Assembly (NCBI GenBank): GCA_030490835.1
Contig: CM059971.1
Location: forward strand, 104,908,095 to 104,972,094
Direction of reading: 5' to 3'
DNA: 64,000 bases
DNA from: Annona cherimola
Lineage: Eukaryota > Streptophyta > Magnoliopsida > Magnoliales > Annonaceae
Below are positions 11,365 through 20,549 of this stretch, piece after piece. How positions within the stretch are numbered: position 1 is the stretch's first letter; every line of letters begins with the position of its first letter. The position numbers and the translations under genes were made by a program. The notes under the pieces are model-generated. The model made no database searches. It saw only the letters and a list, made by a program, of their open reading frames with translations, and had not been told where the DNA came from.

Positions 11365-11805
11365 ATGCAGTACTCGACGTTCTTTGCTGTCCTGACCGTG
11401 GTCGTGACAGTCTCCCTCGTGCTTGTAATCTACCAGTACTTCGGATGCAACCAGAGGCGTCGACCAACTAACCCCTCCCGCCGCCAGTGGTTCGAATCCA
11501 CCGACGAAGAGCCCACATCGACGGCGACGGCGACGACGACAATCAGCTTCGAGAATTCGATCAAACACCTGATGCCAGCATACACATATGGTGACAAGGA
11601 AGGTTTGGTTGGCAAAGGCGATGGAACTTGTGCAGTGTGCTTGTCTGAGTTCATGGATGGCGAGTCTCTCCGACTGATGCCTGAGTGCCACCATTCCTTC
11701 CATGCGCCTTGTATTGATATGTGGCTCAAATCCCACCCCAATTGCCCACTTTGCCGGAGCGACATGACGCCTTCACCCTCACGTCCTGCTGCTGCCTGTG
11801 TCTAG
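11365..11805 (+). CDS. ATL-type RING-H2 finger E3 ubiquitin ligase (second copy)
   Basis: Intronless gene of 146 codons for a short membrane-anchored RING-H2 protein, predicted E3 ubiquitin ligase. A strong hydrophobic helix spans about residues 5-26, followed by a basic patch at 31-33 and 39-40 that suits a cytosolic stop-transfer. The RING-H2 ligands are C89, C92, C108, H110, H113, C116, C127 and C130. From 'MPEC' to 'CRSDMTPSP' it aligns with the protein encoded at 469-942 with few changes, so the two are paralogues. Unlike that protein it has no GLD triplet; the equivalent position reads SFENSIKHLMP. A run of Thr/Ala codons (residues 51-59, from acg/gcg repeats) is probably replication slippage. 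The start ATG gives the helix at the very N terminus. Substrate and biological role unknown. Confidence 0.92.
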   Translation: MQYSTFFAVLTVVVTVSLVLVIYQYFGCNQRRRPTNPSRRQWFESTDEEPTSTATATTTISFENSIKHLMPAYTYGDKEGLVGKGDGTCAVCLSEFMDGESLRLMPECHHSFHAPCIDMWLKSHPNCPLCRSDMTPSPSRPAAACV

Positions 11806-12114
11806 CTCCATCAGACCATTTTTTTTAGTTCTCTTTCTTAATTTCTAATTTCCTCCTCGATCATCACTTCCTAATTTTCTCACCAATGTTAGATCCAGGG
11901 GTTCTTTTATTTTCTTTGTAAAGGTTGTTCCCATGATTCGAAAGCATTTTCTCGACGAGCATGAATTCAGCGTATTGCTTGGTTGAGGATGTTAATGAGA
12001 TTGTTATGGTCAATTATAAGACTCGAAATTATTCTCAGGCTAACGGTTTGTTGCCCATATCAATACGTTGGATTCATAATTCTACGTCTCCGGGAAACCA
12101 AAAATAAATAAATA

Positions 12115-12440
12115 AGAAAAAGGATTTTGATTTTGTTAGCCGGCCTACTCAGGCTTTATATAATTTTTCATGAAAATATTTTTATAATAAATTTAATTCA
12201 TATATCGAAATATAGATATGTGTTTAATTTTCAAAAATCAACATTTAACAGATATTTAAGTCATTTTCACCCCCAAAAAGGTTCATTTTTGAAGATCTAC
12301 ACATTCGTCCAAAAATTGTAAATTTTAACATGTAAATTAAATATATATGAAAAACATTTGCAAAAATATTTAAAAAATACATAAATTAGTCTGGGCTAAA
12401 TAAGCTTATGTTAGCCAAACTAACAAATTTACAACCCCAA
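12115..12440. mobile_element. Foldback MITE fragment (TTAGCC..GGGCTAA family), decayed
   Basis: The left end 'tttgttagccggcctactcagg' and right end 'tagtctgggctaaataagc..tgttagccaaactaac' are inverted relatives. The middle carries the TGTAAATTTTAACATGTAAATTAAATA core of the family. Arms are more diverged than in the copies near 19.4 kb. Confidence 0.5.
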
Positions 12441-13198
12441 CAAAAACGTATGTATCCATTTTAAGGTGCTTGAGTTTCTCGCGTAAAGTGTATAAGAATG
12501 CACTTTAAAAGCGGATAAATTACAGGAAGAAATAGAGATGAAGAATTAAAAAGTAAAGAGCATGGGTGTGTAAACATTCAAAATTTAGAAATTACAGTGC
12601 GTTCGAAATTACATCCATGAAAAATGTCAATTAGTTATTAGGATGTTAATGTCTGGGGGGCACTTGATTCCTGGTAATGGCGAGAAACGTGTAGCATTAT
12701 TCTTGGGGATATCAGATGCATTTTAGTTTATCCAAAAAAAAAAAAGGCAAACGAATCTCCTTCATACTTCTTGTTGTCCGGCAAGCCGTCCATATTTATT
12801 CGTATTCTTTCCGTGCACCAAGATTCCGTGTAGTGTATATTCATTTCCTCGAACTGAGTCACTGACTGGCTTAGCCTGTAGCCGGTGCCTGTGGCTGCCT
12901 AGTTTTCTCGGCTGATGGCCTGTTTGGCGCAGCCTCAGTTCACTGCAAAATATTTCTCTCCGTCCTTTTTGTGAGCAGCATTAGCCATCAGCTTTTGTAG
13001 TCGTAAGAACTTTTTTAATTTCGGCCTTCTTCTTTTTTAAAAAAAAAAATAATGACCTAAAGGCCAGAAAATGGGTTTGGGTTCAAATTGATTTGACGGT
13101 GAGAATTGAAGTTGAGAATTCGATTTGATCATTCTAATTGCGAAAAGATTTTATTGACATAGAAAATATTAAAGGTTTATTTGAGTAATAAATGCAAG
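12441..13198. other. Intergenic stretch, no recognised gene
   Basis: No supported frame. An 11-A run at about 12734-12744 after 'gtttatcc' could be the tail of an old LINE insertion, but I found no matching target duplication. A GC-balanced patch at about 12840-12990 shows no conserved protein. Confidence 0.35.
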
Positions 13199-13207
13199 AA
13201 AAGATAA

Positions 13208-13589
13208 GAATACTTCGCAAATATACCCGCTTAGTTTGATTAAAATTGCAAATAATTCTAACATAGTCTAATCGTAATTGCAAATGGCCTTCATGCAATT
13301 ATGACACCGTTATTGTACCATCACGGCATGCAGGTTATTTGCAAATATAGTTAAACTATGTGTGATTATTTGTAAAAATTAAATATACCACTTAATTTCT
13401 GAAATTACAAATACACTCAAATAGTTTGCATATTTTTACAAATATACTTACGTCATGATGATATTATAATAGCATAGAAGTTATTTGCAATTATAGTTAA
13501 ACTACGTTGAGATTATTTACAATTTCCAAAGTTAAGTAGATATATTTGCAATATTGATCCAACTAAGTAGTTATATTTATAAATTATCC
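13208..13589. mobile_element. Mutator-like MITE, 9-bp target duplication (8/9)
   Basis: The element runs from GAATACTTCGCAAATATACCC to ATAAATTATCC, the same ends as the copies at 16135-16558 and 41020-41429. Flanks are AAAAGATAA (13199-13207) and AAAAGTTAA (13590-13598). Internal 'tagtttgattaaaattgcaaat' and its inverse recur, so the termini are long. No transposase. Confidence 0.7.
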
Positions 13590-14191
13590 AAAAGTTAATT
13601 AACAAAAAGTGCGTGTGGGGAATACGTTGATTTTTACGAGTAGCCAGGATTATTATGATTATTATTATTAATTTAAAGATATTTGAAATTGAGTCGAAGT
13701 TGTTTCCGGGTATGTCAACCAGGATTGTGATTTCCTGCACCCGGGTTCTGCTATAGCGTGAAAAGCAAAGTAACTGTTTGAAAAATGTTCTGGCCATAGC
13801 CATAATATGTAACCATGTATGGTTCTGCTTATTTGCGAAGGCTTCAGAAATTTTGTTGTCAAAAAATCAGTTTTTGTTATATGACAAAGGATGAAAGTTT
13901 CGAACGTATTCGGTTGGTGCAATTTTTAATTTGTTGTTAATGAACTCATGGTAGTCACTACATATAGAATATCCAAGGGCATGCATGTCTAATTTCCGTA
14001 CCCAGCAATATATAAATGCCATTTTTCCTTTCAGTAGCGCAGGTACAACTAACATTTCAACCTGTCACTGTCATTTTGAGCAGACCTTATGTATTAAATC
14101 GAAATCTTATTCATTTATTTTATTTAACATCTTTTGCTTTAATATGACATTAAAATTATTTCAATCAAATTCTTAATTACGTCGTACTACT

Positions 14192-14271
14192 AAAAGTGTG
14201 TATAATTCTTCTCAAAAAAAAAAGAAAAAGAAAGTCTTCTCATCTTCTTCTCAAAAAAAGTGTGTATAATT
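14192..14271 (+). mobile_element. Tiny poly(A) retro-insertion with 16-bp target duplication
   Basis: AAAAGTGTGTATAATT occurs at 14192-14207 and 14256-14271, flanking 48 bp of purine-rich sequence: CTTCTC, a mixed A/G tract, then CTTCTTCTC and As. The arrangement fits target-primed retrotransposition of a tail-only product. The unit 'cttctc + A' is itself present twice. Confidence 0.6.
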
Positions 14272-14625
14272 ATACGTACGTGATGAAAAAAATACTTGAA
14301 TCCATTTATAGATATATGAAAATGTTGTAATAATTTATAAAATAATTTATCCACTTAGGATTGATGTTTCAAATGGGTTAGATGCTGAATATACAGCTTC
14401 GTAATTTATACGTAAATTAGGAATTTTTGCATTCATATCTGCATAAGTTGACGAAAATTTCAAGCCCCATCACAATGTATCACGAAATTGCATTTATAGA
14501 TATCTGAAAATGTTGTAAAATTTAAATAGTTTGTACTAAAATGAATTTGAGGGCGTATCACTCTGTCTGACATGCCTTACCATCGTACGTTAACCACGTG
14601 ATGGAATCTCAATTTTTTTTAGAAA

Positions 14626-14757
14626 GAGTGATTTGCAAATATATTCACGTTTCCAGTAATGATATTATAATAGTATTAGTATATTTACAATTATGACCAA
14701 ACTAGTAGAAGTAATTTACAATTTTCGAAATTATATGAATATATTTACAAATTATCC
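14626..14757. mobile_element. Short Mutator-like MITE derivative, 132 bp
   Basis: It begins GAGTGATTTGCAAATATATTC and ends ATATTTACAAATTATCC, the termini of the Mutator-like family here, but is only 132 bp long. Flanks TTTTAGAAA (14617-14625) and TTTTGAAAA (14758-14766) match at seven of nine positions. It is probably an internally deleted copy. Confidence 0.5.
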
Positions 14758-15056
14758 TTTTGAAAATGTCATATCCATCCTTGTTTTAAAAGCAACCTGC
14801 CAATGCCTCATTCGTACGCACTCTGGGCAGTTATTTCGCCCGCGTGTGTTCAATCCTTGCCTGCTGCGGGGGGTCAATTTTCATTTTCCTCTCTTATGTG
14901 GGGTTTTTTTTCATATTTCCCCCTTTAGAAGGGTATTTATAAAAACGTCCCTCCATCCACTGTGTGAGGATTGGAAAGGTAGCTAATTATAATATCAGAT
15001 CTCACAAGGTATACTACCAATAAAAAAAATCAACCAATCAGTTTACTGCCACGGTG

Positions 15057-15170
15057 CTCGATCATGGTGATTGTCTTTCTTTGCTATTTGCTGAAGAAAA
15101 GGGCGCTACAGCACTCGATCATGGTGATTGTCTTCCTTTGCTATTTGTTGAAGAAAAGGGGGCTGTTATT
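15057..15170 (+). repeat. 57-bp tandem duplication
   Basis: Two consecutive copies of a 57-bp unit start at 15057 and 15114 ('ctcgatcatggtgattgtct..' in each) and differ at a few positions. Because 57 is a multiple of three, a 40-codon frame from the ATG at 15064 to the stop at 15184-15186 reads through both copies, each giving a hydrophobic MVIVFLCYLLKKR segment. No homology is recognised and the frame may be meaningless. Confidence 0.7.
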
Positions 15171-15864
15171 TGGTGCAGTTGGTTAGACTTACCTTAACTG
15201 CACTTGGGCACACAACCCTCATTTTAAAGATTTTTTTGGAATACATATGTTAACTTAATTATGAATATCTTACGCGTATAATTTATATATTTATATATTT
15301 TTATTTTAATTATTTTTTAAATTCATGTGCAAGCACATAAGAAATGTCTTATTTTAAATTTTTTAAATTCAACGTAAATATTTAAAAAATTAAAATACGT
15401 AAAAATTGTAAATAGGACATTCATGCGTGAGCCCACATAAATAAATTAAAAATAAATTAAGTTTTACACTCGAATGGACTAAAGTTAAATTGTGCATTGC
15501 GTCATTTTTGTAAGAAAAGCTTCCGTGGAAGCTCCCAATTCCTACAGTTGTCAGCAATAACCATCGAAAGTTAGCATTTTATTTTTATTTCAAGATTTTA
15601 TTATATATTATTTAAACTATGTTGGGTTGTTCATAATGAAAACTAAAAATAAGATATTGATGAAATTTTAAATAAGTAGAAATTATAGAAATTATATATA
15701 AGCATATAAATATGTTACGTAATATTTCTATCAACACGAAATGGCATTTTAAGATCTATCTAGATAAAATATATACATAATGTTCGAGATTCTATACATA
15801 TGGTTGCATATATTATTTATAATCCAAAAAATACATCCCCAACTTTACTTTATCTGAATTGCCA

Positions 15865-16016
15865 TCGTGGGAAACCTGGCTGCCGCACAATTGGCAGATC
15901 AGGTTTCGAATCTCGCCACCCGTTTGCGTGTGTACGGGTGGATTTGGGGTGGAGTTTTACAAATCTTCCTCCCAGGTTTATACATTTACAGAAATATTCT
16001 ATTTGATTGTAATATT
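15865..16016 (+). mobile_element. tRNA-derived SINE-like insertion, copy 2, shortened
   Basis: A 152-bp segment flanked by AATTGCCA at 15857-15864 and 16017-16024. It has an A-box-like 'tggctgccgcacaattgg' and a B-box-like AGGTTTCGAATCTC, spaced as in a tRNA. It ends 'tttgattgtaatatt', matching the region just before the A-rich tail of copy 1, and lacks a poly(A) tail. It is read as an internally or 3'-shortened member of the same SINE group. Confidence 0.6.
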
Positions 16017-16134
16017 AATTGCCACATTATATAAATACTAATAAAAAATATATATTCTTTTATCTCATTTTATTTATTATCACCATTTGGACGGTATGAT
16101 TTTTATTAAGGGTAATTTGTCTGATTTTTATTAA

Positions 16135-16558
16135 GGTAATTTATATAAATACTCATGTAATTTGATGGTAATTACAGAAATACCTACGTAGTTTCATAAA
16201 TTGCATATTACTCTCATATAGTTTCACAAAAATTATGTATTACCCACGCCATTACCTGCCATTAATATTATATGATATTTTGGAAAATCACGAAAATGTC
16301 CTTATCGGTAGTTTTAGGAATTGCATAGCACCCCACATAGTGTTACTAAAATTGTATATTACCCCACGAAACTATGTATACTAATGAGGGCATTTTCGTC
16401 ATTTTTCAAAATATCATGTCAGATATTATTGACTGGTGACGACATGGGGTAATACGCAATTTTTGTGAAACTGTGTGAGAGTAATATGCAATTCGTAAAA
16501 CTACGTGGGTATATTTGCAATTAGCAACAAACTATGTGGATATATATGCAAATTATCC
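16135..16558. mobile_element. Mutator-like MITE with perfect 9-bp target duplication
   Basis: The element starts GGTAATTTATATAAATAC and ends ATATGCAAATTATCC. TTTTATTAA flanks it exactly at 16126-16134 and 16559-16567. The inverted arms exceed 100 bp: 'gcatattactctcatatagtttcacaaaaat' pairs with its inverse near 16455-16495. There is no transposase, so it is non-autonomous. A 9-bp duplication plus long arms fits Mutator superfamily MITEs. Confidence 0.8.
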
Positions 16559-16679
16559 TTTTATTAAAAATGTTGAAAATTATATTTTAAATAACAAGGG
16601 ACGGTGAGAATTTTGAAATAGAATCAAAATGTAAAATTTTTGGAAAGTTTGCATCGAACACAATTGAGGACCTCCATTG

Positions 16680-16995
16680 TATGCTTCCGGGAGCATGCAA
16701 TATCGTATGCTCTTAGGCACATACACCTATTTTTTTATTTTTTTTTGAAATTTTTTTTTACAGTAGTGTTAATCTATGTGTATAAATTTTTACCATTTCT
16801 AGATATTTTTAAATATTTATTTCAGATTTTTAAAAATAAGTAAAATGCCACTTATTTTTAAAAATCTAAAATAAATATCTAAAAATCTCCAAAAATAGTA
16901 AAATTTATACATACGTTAAATACACTTAGGTTAACAAGTTCATGAAAAAATTTCGGAAAAAAAAAAATATAGGTATATTTGCCTAAGAGCATAGG
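16680..16995. mobile_element. Foldback MITE (CACCCGGGTG-type core)
   Basis: The left arm 'gtatgctcttaggcacatacacc' is the inverse of the right arm 'ggtatatttgcctaagagcata'. Inner arms contain AATTTTTACCATTTCTAGATATTT and the inverse. The termini differ from the other family members, so this is a sub-family. Confidence 0.65.
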
Positions 16996-16999
16996 ATCA

Positions 17000-17540
17000 A
17001 GGATCGCACGCATGTGAATTTGGGCCTGATTGAATCATCTGAACCATCATTCGTTGCTTATTACTGGACAATGATGAAAGGATGCGAGTGCCATGGCTAA
17101 TTGGCTGGATGGTGGTAATGAATAGGGCACCGACAGCTTGAATGATGGAGATAGCGTCGGCTTCTGACGGGTGCGGTTTCTACCGTTGGATTTCAAGGTG
17201 ATGGCGGCAACTTGTGGCCGCCAGATTCCATGGAAGCAAGAGCTTCAAATCTACTAATTGATGGCTTCAGATCTGGACAGGGGAAGAAACAGAGGCTGTC
17301 GGCCCGGAGCTGTGGATGAACTGAGATGCCAGATTTGCTTAGATCTAGGGCGTCAGCATCATCACGGATGGTTGTTGTCGGAGAAAAAAGAATTGCGGCC
17401 GGCGTGTTTTTGCAAAGATGGGCAGCCAGCCATGGTTGATCCCGTTTGTGGAATAGTGGAAGCCGGCGTAGAACCATTTAGGGGAAGTTATAGGTCGGAT
17501 GAGATTTAGATGGAAATGCATTAGGAATGGATAGAGATCG
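17000..17540. other. GC-richer island with overlapping unassigned frames
   Basis: This ~500-bp island is clearly less AT-rich than its surroundings. It holds a plus-strand frame from the ATG at 17261 to 17509 (about 83 codons, with several Cys residues) and an overlapping minus-strand frame at 17193-17477. Neither resembles a family I know. It may be a fragment of a larger transposon or a broken gene. Confidence 0.3.
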
Positions 17541-17697
17541 TACTCATAATGAGCAAACTTGTATTGGAAATTAATAAAGGTATATTAGTAATGGGTAAAA
17601 ATGCATTAGAAAATATGACATCCCATCCCACTTTGACCTAATAATGAGTTCATAAGGTCTTTCTAAAGCATCACTGGCTGTTATAACATTTTCAAAA

Positions 17698-17960
17698 GTG
17701 TGTTTTAAAAGTGATAAAACTTTTAACTGAAATTCTTTTTTGTATAAGATTTATTGAAATAAAAAAAAATCACGTGATATAATATGAGTAATAATGAGAA
17801 ATAAAATGAATAAAGTTAAAAAGGTATATTAATTGTATAGTTAGTCATATAAAAATGATTGAAAAGTAAAATAATTCATAGAAAAAAAGTGAAGAAGTAA
17901 TTAAAAAAATTAGATAGTTGTAAAAAGTGAAAAATTATACATGAAAAAAAAAAAAGATCT
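17698..17960 (+). mobile_element. TGTTTGG MITE, decayed copy
   Basis: Contains the family core in forward orientation: 'gataaaacttttaactgaaa', 'gatataatatgagtaataatgag', 'aaagttaaaaaggtatattaattgtatag', 'aaaatgattgaaaagtaaa'. The terminal TGTTTGG is degraded to 'gtgttttaaaag'. Confidence 0.55.
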
Positions 17961-18449
17961 TTCAAAAAAATAGGTAATCATTAACAAATAATTAACACAA
18001 ACCACGCAGACACGAATGCAATTTTGTGATAAGTTACAATACGCTTCTAATTTTAGCCCAACGAAGTAGGTACAAATGCGTAATTCTCATATAAGCCGGA
18101 TCATTTTATCATATATATATTTTTTATTAGTATTGTGTATTATACACCGTGGCATCATTATAGAGATAACATATTCCACCTATACAAAATCCTAAAAAAA
18201 AAAAACTTATAATCAAGCATCTGTCAATAGTTTAACTGAAATGATAAACCATAACTCTTTCCAAATATGACATGAACATTTTTATTTGAATTAAATTTGT
18301 TTCCTAATTAATGATGACTATAAATAAATCAGTTGGATTGTATTTTAATTCATTATTAAGATGGGCACAATGTGGGACATTGGGATACTTGAAGATGCAA
18401 CCGATGGAAATATTTTTTTTCTCAGTCACTTTCGCAGATATCTAAATGG

Positions 18450-18705
18450 ATTTTAATTGGGTGCTCCCAGGTGTCTACACCTATTTTTTAAATTTTTTAC
18501 ATAAATGTTAATCTAAGTGTATTTAAAATTACTAAAATGCTACTAATTTTTAAAAATCCGAAATAAATATATAAAAATCTATAAAAATGGTAAAAATTGA
18601 TACACATGTTAATTACACTTAGATTAATAGTTGTGTAAAAAAATTCGAAAAAATAAAAAATGATTGTATACACCCGGGTGCATACAACTGCACTGGTTTA
18701 TGAAC
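18450..18705. mobile_element. Foldback MITE (CACCCGGGTG-ended family)
   Basis: The left arm 'gggtgctcccaggtgtctacacc' pairs with the right arm 'tgtatacacccgggtgcatac'. The inner arms share the 'ttaatctaagtgtatttaaa' motif and its inverse. Compact copy with no coding capacity. Confidence 0.65.
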
Positions 18706-19180
18706 AGTGATCCACGTATAGTAATCCAAATTTCCCTTCAATTCGCTGGTGCTTCCTCTTTGCCTCCTCCTCAAAGTGCTACTAAAACATCTTTAGTAAT
18801 CTTATTAAAAAACAAACATCTTTAGTAATCATCGCCACTTTCTTGACTTCTACGATAACTTCCAATTTATGTACGTTATATATTACAAATTAATTCTCGC
18901 TTGCATCATTGGAATCGTCCAATCCGAAATTCCAAGCAGTTGATTGTTTATGATTTTAAAAACAAAATGAAGATGACACTAAAGATTCCGCTTTGGGCCA
19001 GCAAAACAATAATTAGATCGGATTTTAATATTTAATTTTAAATAAACACCACAGCTTGTTTCAAAGAAGCTAGTTTAAATTTTAAAAGTCTCTTAAAGAA
19101 TAATAAATTATGAAATGCAGCTACGCATAAAATCTACCAGTAAAACGTAACCTCACTCATTTATATCTAATATAGTGTTT

Positions 19181-19555
19181 AATGGCCCGGGCTAAGTAAA
19201 TGGCCCACTTAGCCCACCTCAAAAAACCTATTTACAATAATTTTTTTTTACTTTTTTTTTCATGTACTTGTTTATCTAAGTGTATTTAACATATATACCA
19301 AGTTTTATCATTTTTGAATATGTTTATCTATTTTTTTGAGATTTTCAAACATCTATGTGTATATATGCATTTAAAATACACTTATTTTCAAAAATCTAAA
19401 AAAAATATATGCACATTTCCAAAAATGGTAAAACTTGGTCTATATGTTAAATACACTTAGATAAACAAGTGTATAAAGAAAAAAATAAAAAAAAGTTGTT
19501 TTAAATAGGTTTTTTGAGGTAGGTTAAGTGGGCCATTTACTTAGCCCGGGCTAAT
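19181..19555. mobile_element. Foldback MITE (TTAGCCCGGGCTAA family), nearly perfect hairpin
   Basis: The outer arms are GGCCCGGGCTAAGTAAATGG and its inverse CCATTTACTTAGCCCGGGC. Inside, 'aaaaaacctattt', 'cttgtttatctaagtgtattt' and 'accaagttttatcatttttg' all have mirrored partners up to the centre near 19365. RNA from either strand would fold into a hairpin of ~180-bp arms. No coding capacity. Confidence 0.75.
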
Positions 19556-19588
19556 AGAATCACTCCTCGTGTTTAATATCTTTATAAT

Positions 19589-19972
19589 AAGGCATAATCT
19601 TACTAAATAATAACTTACTTAGCTGATGCTAATAAATTTATTTGTTAATTTTATTTTTTTTCTTTTTTCCATAGACTTGTATTATCTAGTATTAGTTTAT
19701 GTATAAATCAAATATTACCATTTTTGGATATATGTATATTTTTTAAAAATTTTAAACATATGAACATTTTAGCTATTTTTAATGGTTAAACTTACTAAAA
19801 TAACCCTATGTTTAAAATTTTAAAAAACATATACACATCTAAAAAATGATAAAACTTAGTTTGTATATTAAATATACCAAGATTAACAAATTCGCAAAAA
19901 AAAAAATTTAACTAAGTTTTTTAAAATGAGCTAAGTAACCATTACTTAACTCAGGTTAACAAGATCATACCT
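19589..19972. mobile_element. Second foldback MITE of the same family, adjacent
   Basis: Left 'aggcataatcttactaaataa..acttacttagct' mirrors right 'agctaagtaaccattactt..aagatcatacct'. The inner core ATTACCATTTTTGGATATATG has an inverse near 19835-19860. It lies only ~30 bp from the preceding element. Confidence 0.65.
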
Positions 19973-20006
19973 CCTTTCTAATATACAAGGATGACAATAG
20001 ATTAAT

Positions 20007-20065
20007 GATTCCTATTTCGTTTGATCAAAAAAAACAAAAAAACAAAAAAAAGATTCCTATTTCGT
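20007..20065 (+). mobile_element. Tiny poly(A) retro-insertion with 14-bp target duplication
   Basis: GATTCCTATTTCGT is present at 20007-20020 and again at 20052-20065. Between them lie only 31 bp: TTGATC followed by A-runs broken by two Cs. This is the signature of a tail-only, extremely 5'-truncated LINE-type integration. Confidence 0.75.
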
Positions 20066-20549
20066 GATTTGATCCTTCAATAGGCTAAGTTGTTAAAAAA
20101 AAAATGATTTAGGGCTTCATCAACTTGAGAAGCGGAAGCAAATTATGAATATTATCGACTTTTTATAAGTTAGTTGCATGATAAGAACAGTAAAAATCTG
20201 AATTTCGTTGGGTAAGAAATAGATCCCACTTGTACACTCTCACCGATCCCCATGCTTTTAAAACCCAATCCATCACTTACGGAGGCACTTGTTAAGGAAA
20301 ATATTTTTCGCTCGCACAGCCGGCTGACTTATTTGGTAGATTGCTTGTGTGAGGTCCACAAGTCAGTTACTTACCAAACGAAGTAAAACCATCCAAAATT
20401 CACTAAACAGTAAATACATTCATTCAAACAGTAAAATAGTGATTATGGACACAAACTCAATCATATTACAGGGCCCACCACGTTCCAAGTACCAATATGA
20501 TTTGTGCTAATGTTGCACTCCAGTGCTTCAAAACACATGAAGACTACTA

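Noticed and set aside
12640..12745. A LINE tail ending in 11 As
   Set aside because: No matching target duplication and no recognisable RNase H sequence before the A-run.
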